From the NCBI GenBank assembly GCA_041397525.1, contig JAWKWL010000004.1, positions 124,001 to 188,000 of the forward strand: DNA of 64,000 nt, in the 5' to 3' direction. Numbering within the stretch: the stretch's first letter is position 1; each line of letters begins with the position of its first letter. The notes beneath the pieces were generated by a model, which was not told the DNA's origin, did no database searches, and saw nothing but the letters and a program-made list of their open reading frames with translations. Positions 63,991 to 64,000 of the stretch are shown piece by piece. Position numbers and translations under genes: made by a program. The DNA comes from BOKV01 sp041397525. Its GTDB lineage: Bacteria > Pseudomonadota > Alphaproteobacteria > Rhizobiales > Rhizobiaceae.

Positions 63991-64000
63991 GCTTCCCACA

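Overview
The window reads as a chromosomal segment of an alphaproteobacterium, most likely of the order Hyphomicrobiales (Rhizobiales). The evidence is gene order: hflX-hfq-trkA-ntrXY-ntrCB-dusB; lpd / SGNH hydrolase-pdhC-pdhB-pdhA-ftsB-eno-kdsA; pyrG-secG-tpiA-ppiD-trpD-trpC-moaC-moeA-lexA-comEC-gltX; and ssb-uvrA. Other markers are the fused ispDF gene, GTTC-N7-GTTC SOS boxes and a DUF1127 gene followed by a CCTCCTCCC-loop RNA. I cannot name the genus from sequence alone.

Layout. 0-11 kb (minus strand): HflX GTPase, Hfq, the TrkA potassium regulator and the nitrogen two-component cluster ntrX/ntrY/ntrC/ntrB/dusB, with a palindrome close to the NtrC consensus upstream of dusB. 11-13.2 kb (plus): ispDF, pncC (cinA C-terminal domain), a small secreted protein. 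13.2-13.6 kb: two tandem small-RNA-like units with anti-Shine-Dalgarno motifs and terminators. 13.6-24.5 kb (minus): ratA, lipA, two small membrane proteins, lpd, the pyruvate dehydrogenase operon, ftsB, eno. 24.6-36 kb: LprI-like protein, kdsA, VOC protein, penicillin-binding protein, hybrid kinase, MDR oxidoreductase, pyrG, secG, class III cyclase, tpiA. 36-41.5 kb (plus): ppiD, trpD, trpC, moaC, moeA.

41,544-49,654 is an 8.1-kb Mu-like transposable element. It has recognisable inverted ends (TGTA...TACA), a 4-bp ACAA repeat on both sides, repressor, BcepMu gp16-like protein, MuA and MuB homologues, a Mor-like activator, and only two head genes (protease I and major capsid T). It sits between moeA and lexA, and its right end lies 31 bp from the lexA SOS box.

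49.7-57.2 kb is housekeeping again: lexA, comEC, gltX, a CDF transporter, a spermidine-synthase-like methyltransferase, a VOC protein and ssb. uvrA (57.5-60.5 kb) has an SOS box upstream but carries a cluster of small indels between about 59.28 and 60.02 kb. 60.5-63.4 kb is a lower-GC island of unrecognised secreted and membrane proteins, including related (partly broken) membrane proteins. The window ends with a DUF1127 gene and a CcsR/cuckoo-type RNA locus.

The points most worth a second look are the compact Mu-like element with only capsid genes left, the low-GC membrane-protein island, and the two anti-Shine-Dalgarno RNA loci.
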